Below, one piece after another: positions 8,332 to 17,946 of a stretch of DNA of 64,000 nucleotides. The position numbers and the translations under genes were made by a program. Source of the DNA: JAAFIP01 sp963775085 (lineage in GTDB: Bacteria; Pseudomonadota; Gammaproteobacteria; Burkholderiales; Burkholderiaceae_C); the NCBI GenBank assembly GCA_963775085.1, contig CAVZHO010000002.1:248001-312000 (forward strand). The letters are read 5' to 3'. Position 1 is the first letter of the stretch. Every line of letters begins with the position of its first letter. The notes beneath the pieces were generated by a model. That model was not told the DNA's origin. It was given only the letters and a program-made list of their open reading frames with translations, and ran no database searches.

Positions 8332-9252
8332 ATGAAAAACGTATTGGTACTGGGCGGCACAGGTTTTATTGGTCGGCAGGTGTGTGCCCAGCTGGCCAGT
8401 GCGGGCTATGCCATCACCGTGGCTACGCGCAGCGCAGCGCATGCCAAGCCCGTTCAGGTGCTGCCACGCGTGACGGTGCTGCCCTGCAATGTGCACGATG
8501 CCGCCCAGCTAGAGCGCGCCCTGCAAGGGCATGACGCGCTCATCAATTTAATTGCAGTGTTGCATGGTGACGCACAGCGGTTTGAACAGGTACACGCTAC
8601 GCTGCCGCGTAATATTGCGGCTGCCTGCGCCAAAGCACGTGTGCAGCGCGTGCTGCACGTCAGTGCGCTGGGCGCGGCACTGGATGCGCCTTCACAGTAT
8701 TTGCAAAGCAAGGCGCGTGGCGAAGCCGCTTGGCTAGGCTGCGCAGCCCAGGGTATTGATGTCACGGTACTGCGCCCGAGCATTGTGTTTGGCGAGCAAG
8801 ACAAGCTGCTCAATGTCTTTGCAAGCTTGCAAAAATTTGCACCCTTCATGCCCTTAGCCGGAGCCGACTGCCGGTTTCAGCCCGTGTGGGTGCAGGACGT
8901 GGCCCAGGCCATCGTCCAGCTTTTAAGCCAGCACAATCCCAGTCCCGTCTACGAGGCTTTTGGCAACGACATATTGAGCCTGCGTGAGCTGGTCAACCTT
9001 GCAGGCCGCTACGCGGGTGTGCAACGCCCCGTGCTGCCGCTGCCCGAGTTTGCGGCAAGCATGCAAGCCTGGGTGATGGAGCACCTGCCGGGAGAGCCAC
9101 TGATGAGCCGCGATAATTTAAAGTCATTGCGGGTAGACAACGTGACCAGCGGCAAGCACCCCGGCTTGCTTGCCTTGGGCATCCAAGCCGCCAGCATCTA
9201 CGCCATCGCTCCAATGTACTTGGGCAGCGCTAAGAATAGCGCTCATGGGTGA
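8332..9252 (+). CDS. NDUFA9-like NAD(P)H-binding atypical SDR
   Basis: The 306-residue protein begins with the Rossmann motif LVLGGTGFIGRQVCAQL. It continues with family markers of the complex I NDUFA9-like atypical short-chain dehydrogenases, such as VLRPSIVFGEQDKLLN and FQPVWVQDVAQAI. Members bind NADP(H) and are often linked to respiratory chain or quinone metabolism; the substrate is not known. It is divergent from the HiPIP operon and convergent with the SDR gene at 9271. Confidence 0.85.
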   Translation: MKNVLVLGGTGFIGRQVCAQLASAGYAITVATRSAAHAKPVQVLPRVTVLPCNVHDAAQLERALQGHDALINLIAVLHGDAQRFEQVHATLPRNIAAACAKARVQRVLHVSALGAALDAPSQYLQSKARGEAAWLGCAAQGIDVTVLRPSIVFGEQDKLLNVFASLQKFAPFMPLAGADCRFQPVWVQDVAQAIVQLLSQHNPSPVYEAFGNDILSLRELVNLAGRYAGVQRPVLPLPEFAASMQAWVMEHLPGEPLMSRDNLKSLRVDNVTSGKHPGLLALGIQAASIYAIAPMYLGSAKNSAHG

Positions 9253-9270
9253 AGCAGCTTTGACCTGCTT

Positions 9271-9966
9271 TCACCAAGGCAGCGACTGCCCGTCATAAGC
9301 AAAGAAACGTCCACTGTCGTTGGCCGACAAACTGGCCAGCACCGCCAACATGTCCTGGGCTGCCACCAGCGCGTTGCGGCCAATATTTTCCCCATTGAAC
9401 GGCTTGGATAGCTGCGAATTGACGGTGCCAGGGTGCAGTGCCACCAGTACCGATTCGGGGTTGCTGCGCTTGACTTCAATGGCCGCAGTTTTCAGCAACA
9501 TATTCAGCCCCGCTTTGGAAGCCCGGTAGCTGTACCAACCGCCCAAGCGGTTATCCTCAATACTGCCGACTTTGGCAGACAACACAGCCAGCACACCGCG
9601 TTGCGTGTCCAGCAGCGGCGCAAAGTGGCGCAGCACCATGGTGGGGCCCAAAGTATTGGTGCGAAAGACTTGCGCCATGTGCGCATAGTTCAAATCTGCC
9701 AAGCGCTTTTCGGGCATCAACGATTGCGAGTGCAGCATTCCCGTGGCCACAATGATGAGGTGAAACTTACCTGCTGGCGCGAGCTGCTGCGCGGCAGCGG
9801 CAATGCTGGCCTCGTGGTCAAAATCAATCGGCGGCTCTGAATGGCGGTGCAAGCCCAACACCTGCGCGCAGCGAGGGTTTTGCGACAAAAGCGTACAAAA
9901 CGCCGCGCCAATGCCGCCCGTAGCACCAATGACCAGGGCTCGAAAATTATCCGGGAAAGACTGCAT
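9271..9966 (-). CDS. SDR family oxidoreductase (C-factor-like)
   Basis: A short-chain dehydrogenase of 231 residues. The cofactor motif is VIGATGGIGAAFC, and the catalytic tyrosine and lysine sit in GGWYSYRASKAGLN, followed by the HPGTVNSQLS segment typical of the C-factor/YciK-like subgroup. Its role is unknown. It is divergent from the glutathione peroxidase gene with 82 bases between them, so the pair may share a control region. Similar SDRs are often encoded beside photolyase and TIGR03643 genes. Confidence 0.88.
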   Translation of the reverse strand: MQSFPDNFRALVIGATGGIGAAFCTLLSQNPRCAQVLGLHRHSEPPIDFDHEASIAAAAQQLAPAGKFHLIIVATGMLHSQSLMPEKRLADLNYAHMAQVFRTNTLGPTMVLRHFAPLLDTQRGVLAVLSAKVGSIEDNRLGGWYSYRASKAGLNMLLKTAAIEVKRSNPESVLVALHPGTVNSQLSKPFNGENIGRNALVAAQDMLAVLASLSANDSGRFFAYDGQSLPW

Positions 9967-10048
9967 GCATACCCTTGGTGAAACCAGTTAAAAAATAGGA
10001 TTATCAAATTGCGCTAAAGTAAAAAACTAAAACTATCCAGCGCCTGAC

Positions 10049-10645
10049 ATGCCAACCCCATCCCGTCATTCTTCCATTACCGCACTTGGCCTGTGCGCTT
10101 GTTTGTCCACCTCGATTTTTGCGCAAATTGCCCCTGTACCTGCGGCTGCGCATGTGGCTGCCACCACCTGCCCCAGCATCTTGCAGCACCAATTTACCCG
10201 CTTGCAAGATGAAAGCCCCCAAAACTTATGCCAGTACCAAGGCAAACTGGTGCTAGTGGTCAACACCGCCAGCTACTGCGGATTTACCAGCCAGTACGCT
10301 GGGCTGGAGCGACTGTATGCCAAATACAAAAGTAAAGGATTGGTGGTGCTGGGATTCCCCTCCAACGACTTTGGCAAGCAAGAGCCTGGCAGCGCCAAAG
10401 AGATTGCCGATTTTTGCTTCAACACCTATGGGGTGCAGTTCCCCATGTTCTCTAAAACTGTGGTGGCAGGTAGCGGTAAAAGTGCTTTGTACGCGGCGCT
10501 GGAGAAATCTACGGGCAAGGCACCCCAGTGGAATTTCCATAAATACCTGATCGACCGCACTGGCAAAGTGGTGGCCAACTTTCCCAGCGAGGTAGAGCCA
10601 GAAAGCGCGCCACTGCTGGCAGCGATTGACAAAGCTTTGAAGTGA
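10049..10645 (+). CDS. glutathione peroxidase family protein, exported
   Basis: A thiol peroxidase of 198 residues that reduces hydroperoxides. The N-terminal hydrophobic stretch (LGLCACLSTSIFAQIAPV) looks like a signal peptide, so the enzyme probably acts in the periplasm. The peroxidatic cysteine is in NTASYCGFTSQY, followed by GFPSNDFGKQEPGS and the WNFHKYLI tryptophan and asparagine. It is the cysteine, not selenocysteine, form. The small TIGR03643 gene follows at once. Confidence 0.9.
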   Translation: MPTPSRHSSITALGLCACLSTSIFAQIAPVPAAAHVAATTCPSILQHQFTRLQDESPQNLCQYQGKLVLVVNTASYCGFTSQYAGLERLYAKYKSKGLVVLGFPSNDFGKQEPGSAKEIADFCFNTYGVQFPMFSKTVVAGSGKSALYAALEKSTGKAPQWNFHKYLIDRTGKVVANFPSEVEPESAPLLAAIDKALK

Positions 10646-10647
10646 CT

Positions 10648-10917
10648 ATGGCAGCGACTAGCAGCGCCTTTAGCGCAGAAGATAGTTCACGCATTATTGA
10701 AATGGCCTGGGAAGACAGAACACCATTCGAGGCTATCGAAATACAATTCGGTCTGAACGAATCGGGTGTGGTGGCTTTCATGCGCCAAAAGCTCAAACCG
10801 AGCTCGTTTCGTATGTGGCGCAAGCGTGTCGCTGGCAGGGTGACCAAACACATGGCCTTGCGTTCACCCGAGGTGACGCGCGCCTACGGCCCTACGCAAT
10901 ACAAGCGCCAGTATTAG
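10648..10917 (+). CDS. TIGR03643 family protein
   Basis: An 89-residue protein from the ATG at 10648; a GTG at 10642 would add two residues and overlap the peroxidase stop. It matches the small basic TIGR03643 family by EMAWEDRTPFEAIEIQFGL, MRQKLKPSSFRMWRKRV and the RSPEVTRAYGPTQYKR end. The N-terminal half resembles a helix-turn-helix-like segment. Its function is unknown. The family commonly occurs with photolyase, DUF2256 and SDR genes, as here. Confidence 0.88.
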   Translation: MAATSSAFSAEDSSRIIEMAWEDRTPFEAIEIQFGLNESGVVAFMRQKLKPSSFRMWRKRVAGRVTKHMALRSPEVTRAYGPTQYKRQY

Positions 10918-10925
10918 CGCCTCCG

Positions 10926-12339
10926 CTAGCGTGGCAACATGACCAGTTGCAAGCTCCCGGCACGCGACAAGCTGGGCCTGGTGATGTATTTCAGTAGCAA
11001 GCGGTAGGTGTCCAAATCAAATGCCAGGGTATTTTTAGCGTTCAAGACTTGCTCCAGTTCGGCATCATCGTGCACGGTGCCCAAGTGGCACCATTGGTCA
11101 AAAATATGCAAGGCACTTCGCTCACTGCTGGTGCTGTGCTCGCGCAGGCCTATCTTGCCGGGGTAGGGCCACACCTGCAGCTTTTGTGCGGCCAAGGCCA
11201 GTTGCACGCGCAGGTGGTGCAGCTCGGGCTTTTCTTTTTGGCAGCACACGCCTTTGCAGTGGCCTAGCTGGTGCGCAAAGCAGCGGCCGGTGCCGCCTCT
11301 CCAGACCCAAAGCCTGCGGGCACAGCTGGTGGGCTGTGGCCAGCTCTCGCAGGGCCAAGGTGGCCTGCGCTTTAGAGCGGTACACGCCAAACATCTGGCC
11401 AAACTGCTGGGGCTGCAACTCGTCACCTCGCACCAGGGTGAGTAAGGGGCGCTGCGCGGGGTCGGTAGCTAATTGCCAAGCGCACAGGCTACCCGAGCGG
11501 CGCAATTGGCGGTTAAACACGGGTTGCAGCTCTTTCACCAGCCGCGCCTCCAGCAGCAGCGCACCCAGCTCGCCCGCCGTCTCGCGCCACTCCACGCGCC
11601 GCACCTCTTGGGCAATGCGCATCTCACGCGCCTGCGTGCTGGCCGCCTGAAAATGCGACATCACCCGCGTGCGCAGCGTGACGCTTTTGCCCACGTACAG
11701 CGGCAGCGGCCCTTCGCCGTAGAACAGGTACACGCCCGGTGTGTTGGGCACGCTGGCTATCTCGGTTTCCAGATGGGGCGGCACCACGGCGCTGCCTTGT
11801 AGCAGCGCCAGCGCCTGGGTTTGCACCTGCGCTGCGCCCAGCTCCTCTGAGGCCACGCGCAGCCAGGCTTGCATCACGTCTACATCGCCCATGGCGCGGT
11901 GGCGGGCCATGGTAGAAAGGCCGTGGCGCTGCATCAGGGCATCCAGCCCATGGCCCTTGTGCTGCGGGTACAGCTTGCGCGACAGGCGCACGGTGCACAG
12001 CGTTTTGACCTTCAACGCCACGCCGATGCGTTCAAACTCGTGCAGCAAAAAGCTGTGGTCAAAGCGCACGTTATGCGCCACCAGCACCGCGCCGTCCAGC
12101 AACTGCAATAGCTGTCTGCTGACCTGTTCAAAGCGCGGTGCGTCCTGCACCATGGCGTCATCAATGCCCGTGAGCTGCTGGATGAAATACGGAATGCTGC
12201 ACCCCGGGTTGACCAGACTGCTCCAGCGCGCTACCTCTGCGCCGTGCTCTATGCGCACCGCCGCAATCTCGGTAATGCGGCTGTGCTGCGCGTTACCGCC
12301 AGTAGTTTCTAGATCGAGCAGGACGTAGCAGGGCAGCAT
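10926..12339 (-). CDS. DnaQ-like exonuclease with GIY-YIG (UvrC/Cho-like) domain, frameshifted near C-terminus
   Basis: The N-terminal DEDDh exonuclease has LLDLETTGG (motif I), LVAHNVRFDHSFL (motif II) and ARHRAMGDVDV (motif III). It is followed by a GIY-YIG nuclease domain (PNTPGVYLFYGEGPLPLYVG). The combination is that of the exonuclease/Cho-type proteins of beta- and gammaproteobacteria, thought to act in DNA repair. The uninterrupted frame ends at 11122 with a garbled tail. The normal C-terminus (RCFAHQLGHCKGVCCQKE and onward to 10926) is in the next frame. One extra base at about 11298-11302 explains this. Confidence 0.8.
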
Positions 12340-12410
12340 AGAGTGGGATGGTAAGGCATGCGCAGAGTGCCAGAGTCCGCGTGAGACTGTTTTACCCTAA
12401 AATACCGATA

Positions 12411-12464
12411 AAAATAGCTCCTAGTCCTTGTCGCTTGGACGTAAGCAGCTATTAAATATATAGT
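12411..12464 (-). repeat. dispersed ~54-bp repeat, copy 2
   Basis: An intergenic copy just before the small membrane protein gene. On the minus strand it carries TTAATAGCTGCTTACGTCC and GCGACAAGGACTAGGAGC. It is one of the best preserved copies. Confidence 0.8.
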
Positions 12465-12472
12465 AACGTTCA

Positions 12473-12685
12473 ATGAAACTCAACCGTCTATTCCAACCCC
12501 GCAACCCTTTGTTCTGGATAGTGATGGCCTTGCACGCACTGACGATGGTGCTGGCCTGGATGCTGCACAACCGCCCGCTAAGCACTGTGGGCGTACTGCT
12601 GATAGGGGGATTTGCACTGAGCAACGCCGTGCTAGGCATGTGGTTGACCTGGCGCCTGGTACGCGAAGGTGAAGTGTCCAAATAA
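12473..12685 (+). CDS. small two-span membrane protein, unknown
   Basis: A 70-residue protein with two hydrophobic spans (PLFWIVMALHALTMVLAWML and VGVLLIGGFALSNAVLGMWL) and short charged ends. No family is recognised. It starts 9 bases after a copy of the dispersed repeat, so that repeat may overlap its promoter or ribosome-binding site. Confidence 0.55.
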   Translation: MKLNRLFQPRNPLFWIVMALHALTMVLAWMLHNRPLSTVGVLLIGGFALSNAVLGMWLTWRLVREGEVSK

Positions 12686-12791
12686 GGCTGCAGACCAATA
12701 CAATATAGCTTGGCAGCCCTAGCCCATAGGAGCGTAATTTTTATTGGCTAGACTATCGCTTTCCCAGCAAAAAAAACACCGAAAGCCCACC

Positions 12792-15715
12792 ATGCCCCTG
12801 AGTTGGAGCGAAATACGCGACCGCAGTATTGCCTTTAGCCGCGAATACCGCGACGCGCAGAGCGAAAAATCGCTGAGCCAGCAGTTTTGGCGCGACTTCT
12901 TTCATGTGTTTGGGGTAGACGCTAAAAAGGTCTCCAGCTACGAGCAGCAGGTCAAGCTCACCCGTGCGGGCGCTAGTCTGGGTGAGGCTGACACGCTGAG
13001 CAACGGCTGGATTGATGTGTTCTGGCGTGGCAAACTGTTGATTGAAATGAAAAGCGCAGGCCAAAACCTGGACCGCGCCTTTGCCCAAGCGCTTGAGTAC
13101 TTTGACAACCTGGGCAACACCGGCATGAAAGAGCGCGACCTACCGCGCTACATCCTGGTGTGCGACTTTCAAAACTTCAGGTTGTTTGACCTGCACACTA
13201 ATGAGGATAAGCGCTTCAAACTGGCCGACCTGTCTAAAAACATCAAGGCCTTTGGCTTTATCCCCGGCTACGAAGTGCAGGCCATCACGCCGCAAGACCC
13301 GGTCAACATCAAAGCGGCCGAACGCATGGGCCGCCTGCACGATGGCCTGAAAGCCAGCGGATACACCGGGCACGACCTGGAAGTGCTGCTGGTGCGCCTG
13401 CTGTTTTGCCTGTTTGCCGACGACACCGGCATTTTTCAGCCCGCAGGCAGCTTTAAAGATTTGTTGGACGACCTCAAAGACCCCGCCACCATAGGCCGCA
13501 ACCTCAATGAACTGTTTGAGCTGCTCAACACCCCTGAGGGCAAACGCCAGCGCGCCCACCAGGAAAACTACCAAGCCTTCAGGTACATCAACGGCAAGCT
13601 GTTTGAAGAGACGCATCGCCACCGCCGCCTTTGACGGCCCCATGCGCGAGGCCCTGCTAGACGCCGCCGCCCTGGACTGGAGCAGCATCAGCCCCGCTAT
13701 CTTTGGCGCGCTGTTCCAAAGCATCATGGACACGACATGCCCGCCGCAACCTGGGCGCGCACTACACCAGCGAGGAAAATATCCTCAAGCTCATCAAGCC
13801 GCTGTTTTTAGACGCGCTATGGGCCGAGTTTGCACGCGTGAAGGGCAACCGCAACCGCTTGTTTGAGTTCCACAAACGCCTGCGCCTGCTCACCTTTTTC
13901 GACCCCGCCTGCGGCTGCGGCAACTTTTTGGTCATCACCTACCGCGAGCTGCGCAAACTGGAAGTAGAAATACTGCGCACCAGCTATGGCGACGGCCAGC
14001 AAATGCTGGACGTGCACCAGTTCACCACGGTTGACGTAGACCAGTTCTACGGCATAGAAATAGAAGAATTCCCCGCGCAAATTGCCCAGGTAGCCATGTG
14101 GCTGACCGACCACCAGATGAACCGAGCCTTGAGCGACGAGTTTGGCAAATACTTTGATCGCCTACCGCTGAAAAGCACGCCGCACATCCGCCACGGCAAT
14201 GCCCTGCAAATTGACTGGCAAGACGTGCTGCCCAGTGTGCGGTGCAGCTATGTGTTGGGTAACCCGCCGTTTGTGGGCTATAGCTATCAAAGTGCTGCAC
14301 AGAAAGCAGATATGTCCATGGTAATGCAAGGTGTTGAAGGCGCTGGCGTTTTAGATTTCGTGACTGCGTGGTATGTGAAGGCCGCACGCTACATCAAAGC
14401 GGAAAACTGGGGTCAGATCCCAATTCAGGAAGCCACTGCATCCGGCGCACGCGCAGCAAATACGAAATTGGGCTCTGACCCCACTTTTCCGCCCTTGCCG
14501 GAGATCGCAACCCGAGTCGCTTTTGTCTCCACCAACAGTATTAGCCAGGGTGAGCAAGTTGCCCCGCTGTGGTCATGGGTGTTTGCGCAAGGCGTACAGA
14601 TTCACTTTGCGCATCGCACCTTTAGATGGAGCAATGAGGCATCTGGTAAAGCAGCCGTACATTGCGTGATTATTGGATTTGGCACAGAAGATATAAGTGG
14701 CAAAACCATTTACGAATACGAAAATATCAACGGCGACCCCATCGCATTAACTGCGAAAAATATTAATCCCTACTTGGTGGACGCACCCAATGTTTTTTTG
14801 CAAAAGCGCAGCTCACCAATATGCGCTGTACCTGAGATTCAACGCGGCAGCGATGCAACTGATGATGGCAACCTGTTGCTCAATGACGAAGATCGAAATG
14901 CGCTAATTCAAGCGCAGCCAGAAGCTGCACAGTGGATAAGACGGTTTGTGATGGGCAACGAATTCATCAACAACATTTCCCGTTGGTGCCTTTGGCTAGA
15001 AGGTATTAGCCCGGCAGCGTTACGCACGATGCCCGCTGTAAGTAAGCGCATAGCTGCAGTCAAAACCTTTCGCCAATCCAGTAAACGCGCCAAAACACAG
15101 CAAATGGCAGACTACCCAAGCTCCTTTGGCGAGCCAAGGCAGCCAAAGACCCGCTATTTGGCTATTCCCAAGGTGTCTTCAGAGCGCCGTGACTTTATTC
15201 CAATAGCGTTCTTAGAAGCCGATGTGGTTGCAGGCGACAAGATTTTCACCATGCCCCAAGCCAACTTGTTTCACTTTGGCATACTGACTTCTACGATGCA
15301 CATGGCTTGGGTGCGTAAAACATGCGGCAGATTGAAGAGTGACTATAGCTATTCCAACACTATCGTCTACAACAACTTCCCCTGGCCCACTCTAGAAGAA
15401 AAAGGTGCCAAACCTCAACAAAATAAAGCACAAGCAGCTATCGAATCCGCAGCACAAGCCGTGCTCGACGCACGTGCCCAGTTCCCTGGCAGCTCGCTGG
15501 CCGACCTGTACGACCCGCTTACCATGCCGCCCGCCTTGGTCAAAGCGCACCAAAAGCTGGACGCTGCGGTAGATGCGGCCTACGCGCAAGACGCGGTGCA
15601 CCCAGGCAAAAAAACCTACGCCACAGATGCCGAGCGCGTCGCCTACCTGTTTGAGCTGTACCAGCGCCTCACCAGCCTGCTTCCGACTGAAAAATCGAAG
15701 AAAAAGCGCTCATAG
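12792..15715 (+). pseudogene. MmeI-like type IIG/IIL restriction-modification enzyme, two frameshifts
   Basis: A single-chain enzyme that methylates and cuts DNA. The nuclease motif D...EMK is in GWIDVFWRGKLLIEMKSAGQ near the N-terminus. SAM motif I is FDPACGCGNFLVITY and the catalytic motif is VLGNPPFVGY; a target-recognition-like region and C-terminal domain follow. The start MPLSWSEIRD at 12792 is preferred to an upstream in-frame ATG at 12744. Frame changes occur at about 13611 (after GKLFEE, resumes RIATAAFDGP) and about 13730 (after FQSIMD, resumes RRNLGAHYTSEENI). Both are +1. A REP-like palindrome also sits in frame inside the methylase domain. Confidence 0.8.
14405..14488. repeat. 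REP-like palindrome inside the MmeI-like gene
   Basis: The left arm 14405-14426 (ACTGGGGTCAGATCCCAATT) pairs with the right arm 14464-14488 (AATTGGGCTCTGACCCCACT). The element does not close the reading frame and adds roughly 30 residues (WGQIPIQEATASGARAAN and following). The GGGGTCAGA...CCCAATT pattern is common in proteobacterial repeats linked to Y1-type REP-associated transposases. Confidence 0.75.
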
Positions 15716-15755
15716 TCCCCGTCGCTAGGACATATGTCGCTATTAAATTTGCAGC
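15709..15755 (-). repeat. dispersed ~54-bp repeat, copy 3
   Basis: It overlaps the last codons and stop of the MmeI-like gene. On the minus strand it carries AAATTTAATAGCGACATATG and then GACGGGGACTATGAGC. Confidence 0.65.
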
Positions 15756-15756
15756 A

Positions 15757-15871
15757 TTAGTGAAAATTTATAAAATGAACTTCTGCATGCGCCAGCACAT
15801 CGGGATTGAGCTGTGGATAGTTTTCTAGTATCTGCGCTAGGCTCCAGCCGTTAGCAAACAGACTCAACCAC
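15757..15871 (-). pseudogene. DUF433 antitoxin remnant cut by the IS
   Basis: Just left of the insertion sequence, the minus strand encodes WLSLFANGWSLAQILENY, then PQLNPDVLAHAEVHF and a stop codon at 15757. This looks like the C-terminal part of a DUF433 (VapB45-like) antitoxin. No matching N-terminal part is found on the far side of the IS, so the rest of the gene, and any partner PIN-like toxin, has been lost. Confidence 0.5.
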
Positions 15872-17201
15872 TAGTGTCCGGTCAAAAGTCGAACAAAATC
15901 AACTGCTTAGCGCTGTCGGGATTTGAGATTTGTAGTTCATCGCCCCGCAAGGCGCATGAAACCTGAGTTTTCTCAAAAACCGACACTGACAAAATCTGTA
16001 GACAAGTGTAGAGCGACGATTTGACAGCGAGCTCCTTTTGCACGATCGCAATCAGCAGGTAGGTGCAAATAGCACACCAGATTTGCGTCTTTACTGCGTT
16101 CTCGCTGGTGCCCAGAAACTTCTTGATCCGCAGGTGCTGCTTGATCCATTTGAAGAACAGCTCCACCTGCCAACGATTTTTATAGAGCTGGGCAATCACG
16201 TGGGCAGGCAGGCTGGTGTTATTGGTCAAAAATACCAGCGTCTTGCCCGTCGCGGGGTCTTTGAAGCGAATACGGCGCAACTGCTCTGAATAGTCCTTGT
16301 CCACTGTAGTTGTCCATTGAGCGCCACGCGTTGATCGAAGACCACCCCGGTGCTCTTATCAACGGGTAACGAGTACACCCGCCGGGCATTGAAATTCGAT
16401 TTAGCCCGCGTGACAAAGAAGGCACCGCTCTGATGCATCGCATACAAACGCGCAAAGTCCAGATAGCCCCGATCCATGATGTAGAAGGCCCCGGCCTCGA
16501 TAGGCAGCATGTCCAGCACCTTGACATCGCCCATCTTGCCATCACTGATGTGAATGAAACTGGGGATAGCGCCGCGCAAGTCCAGCAGCGTGTGCAGCTT
16601 GATGGCCGCTTTGGTAGAGCGAAACGGTGCCCAGTCAAACAGGTTCAGACACAGGTCAATGGTGCTCGAATCGAGCGCATAGACCTTGCCCGCAATGTTC
16701 ACATCCAGTCCCAGTGGCTCATCGGCGTAGAGCTGGTTGGCGCGGCGAATCAACAAAGCGGCCAAGTCTGCCCAAATCCGCCAATCACGCCGCTCGTTGA
16801 CATCGGCCAGCGTGGAGCGGCGCACCGCTTGGCGTAGACCCATCGCGTACAGCTTGGTCGCGTTGGCACCCAGTGTTACTTCGATATCGCGCAAAGATTC
16901 GCGCCACGTCAACTGCGCATACGCCATGATGCGAAAGTGCTCGGTGCTGGGCAGAACGCTCACGCGCGCATCGCCAGCGTAACGCGCCACGATGCGCGCG
17001 AAGCTACTCCAGGGCACAAACTCCATCAGTTGAGCAAACAACGTCTTGCCAGAATTCATGGGCGATTCTCCTGATTGTCAACCTAGGAGAATCACCTAAA
17101 AATCGGGCACTAAAATTCAAATCGGCACCAACTGAAATTGCCCGCTAAGCCGCGCCCGCATTGGCATTGCTTGAAAATGGGGCTACATTAACCGGACACT
17201 A
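15872..17201 (-). mobile_element. IS4-family insertion sequence, about 1.33 kb
   Basis: The ends are inverted: TAGTGTCCGGTCAA at 15872 and, on the other strand, TAGTGTCCGGTTAA ending at 17201. A DDE transposase of the IS4 family fills the interior. No convincing target-site duplication was seen in the flanks, which fits an old insertion or one followed by an adjacent deletion; the DUF433 remnant on its left supports the latter. Confidence 0.85.
15882..17059 (-). pseudogene. IS4-family transposase, frame broken near 16300-16314
   Basis: The N-terminal frame (17059 down to about 16315) has the family's GKTLFAQLMEFVPWSSFARI start, the first catalytic region ALDSSTIDLCLNLFDWAPF and the second FYIMDRGYLDFARLY. 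The C-terminal frame (16304 to 15882) begins DKDYSEQLRRIRF and carries the YREK-type signature LYKNRWQVELFFKWIKQHL. Between them, the intermediate frame reads NYSG. Two single extra bases between 16300 and 16314 would join the parts as ALNG-NYS-KDYSEQL, as in intact members. Confidence 0.85.
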
Positions 17202-17225
17202 CTGACTGTTTTTAAGCAATTAAAA

Positions 17226-17241
17226 CTGTTATTATGTACAG
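17226..17241. promoter_or_regulatory. LexA-type SOS box
   Basis: The sequence CTGTTATTATGTACAG has the CTGT-N8-ACAG form of the LexA box known from E. coli and many betaproteobacteria, with A before and TA after it. It lies 48 bases before the small ORF at 17290 and 156 before the membrane protein at 17398, just outside the IS end. An AT-rich stretch follows that could hold the -10. Confidence 0.65.
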
Positions 17242-17289
17242 TATTTTAATGTAGAATGCAGTAATAACAACATTTTTACTGCCCCTATT

Positions 17290-17379
17290 ATGACCATCAA
17301 AACACATGTCCCGCCCCGGCCATTACCCGCTCCTGCGCCCAGCCCTATTCCAGCGCCGCAGCCTATGCCTCATCATTAA
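17290..17379 (+). CDS. proline-rich 29-residue peptide, putative
   Basis: ATG to TAA encodes MTIKTHVPPRPLPAPAP, then SPIPAPQPMPHH. About a third of the residues are proline, and there is no hydrophobic span. No strong ribosome-binding site is visible. It lies between the LexA-type box and the two-span membrane protein, with an 18-base gap to the latter. It could be a leader peptide, an antitoxin-like or regulatory peptide, or not translated at all. Confidence 0.4.
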   Translation: MTIKTHVPPRPLPAPAPSPIPAPQPMPHH

Positions 17380-17397
17380 TTAAATTCGGTTAGCATC

Positions 17398-17877
17398 ATG
17401 CTTATGGACTCCTCACTTCAACGCGCCAATATGCTCAACGAAATTCGCTACGCCGAGCGTCTGTGTCAGCGTACGGCGCGCCTTTACCGCCGCATCCAGA
17501 GCGGCACCACTTTTTTGTCGATCATCGGTGGCAGTGCCGCTGCCAGTACCTTGGTGAGCCAGGCACCTAGCTGGCTGCCTGTTGCTGGCACCTTGATGTT
17601 GGCTGTATTTGGTGCGATTGCCATTGCAGTGCGCCCGGCGGATAAAGCCGCGCAAAACGAGATGGACGTGAAGCGCTATGGCGCGCTACGCGCTAAGTCA
17701 AGCACCATGACGGACGAAGCCCTGCGGCTAGCGATTGACGACGCACACGCTAGTGACACTCCAGAAGTTGAACCACTGCGTGATGTGGCTTACAACGATG
17801 TTGTGCGTGAAGTGGGGCAGCCCAGCTATGCAGTGCAACTTAAATTTCAACAAAAGTTAATCGCTGCATTTGCGTAA
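17398..17877 (+). CDS. two-transmembrane protein, SLATT-like
   Basis: A 159-residue protein. A basic N-terminal helix (NEIRYAERLCQRTARLYRR) leads into two hydrophobic spans (FLSIIGGSAAASTLVSQA and LPVAGTLMLAVFGAIAIAV), followed by a cytoplasmic helical C-terminus (EMDVKRYGALRAKSSTM). This plan, and the charged helix before paired spans, resemble SLATT-domain effectors found with nucleotide-sensing defence systems. The match is by architecture only. Upstream are the proline-rich ORF and a LexA-type box, so expression may be DNA-damage induced. Confidence 0.6.
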   Translation: MLMDSSLQRANMLNEIRYAERLCQRTARLYRRIQSGTTFLSIIGGSAAASTLVSQAPSWLPVAGTLMLAVFGAIAIAVRPADKAAQNEMDVKRYGALRAKSSTMTDEALRLAIDDAHASDTPEVEPLRDVAYNDVVREVGQPSYAVQLKFQQKLIAAFA

Positions 17878-17946
17878 TCGTTTGGCACTGCGAGTATTTG
17901 CAGGTGGGGTATACAAAACATTCCCAAGCCTCCGTAAGATGCACCC

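Noticed and set aside
12690..12735. Possible further copy of the 54-bp repeat
   Set aside because: Only pieces (CCCTAGCCCATAGGAGCGTA) match; too worn to call.
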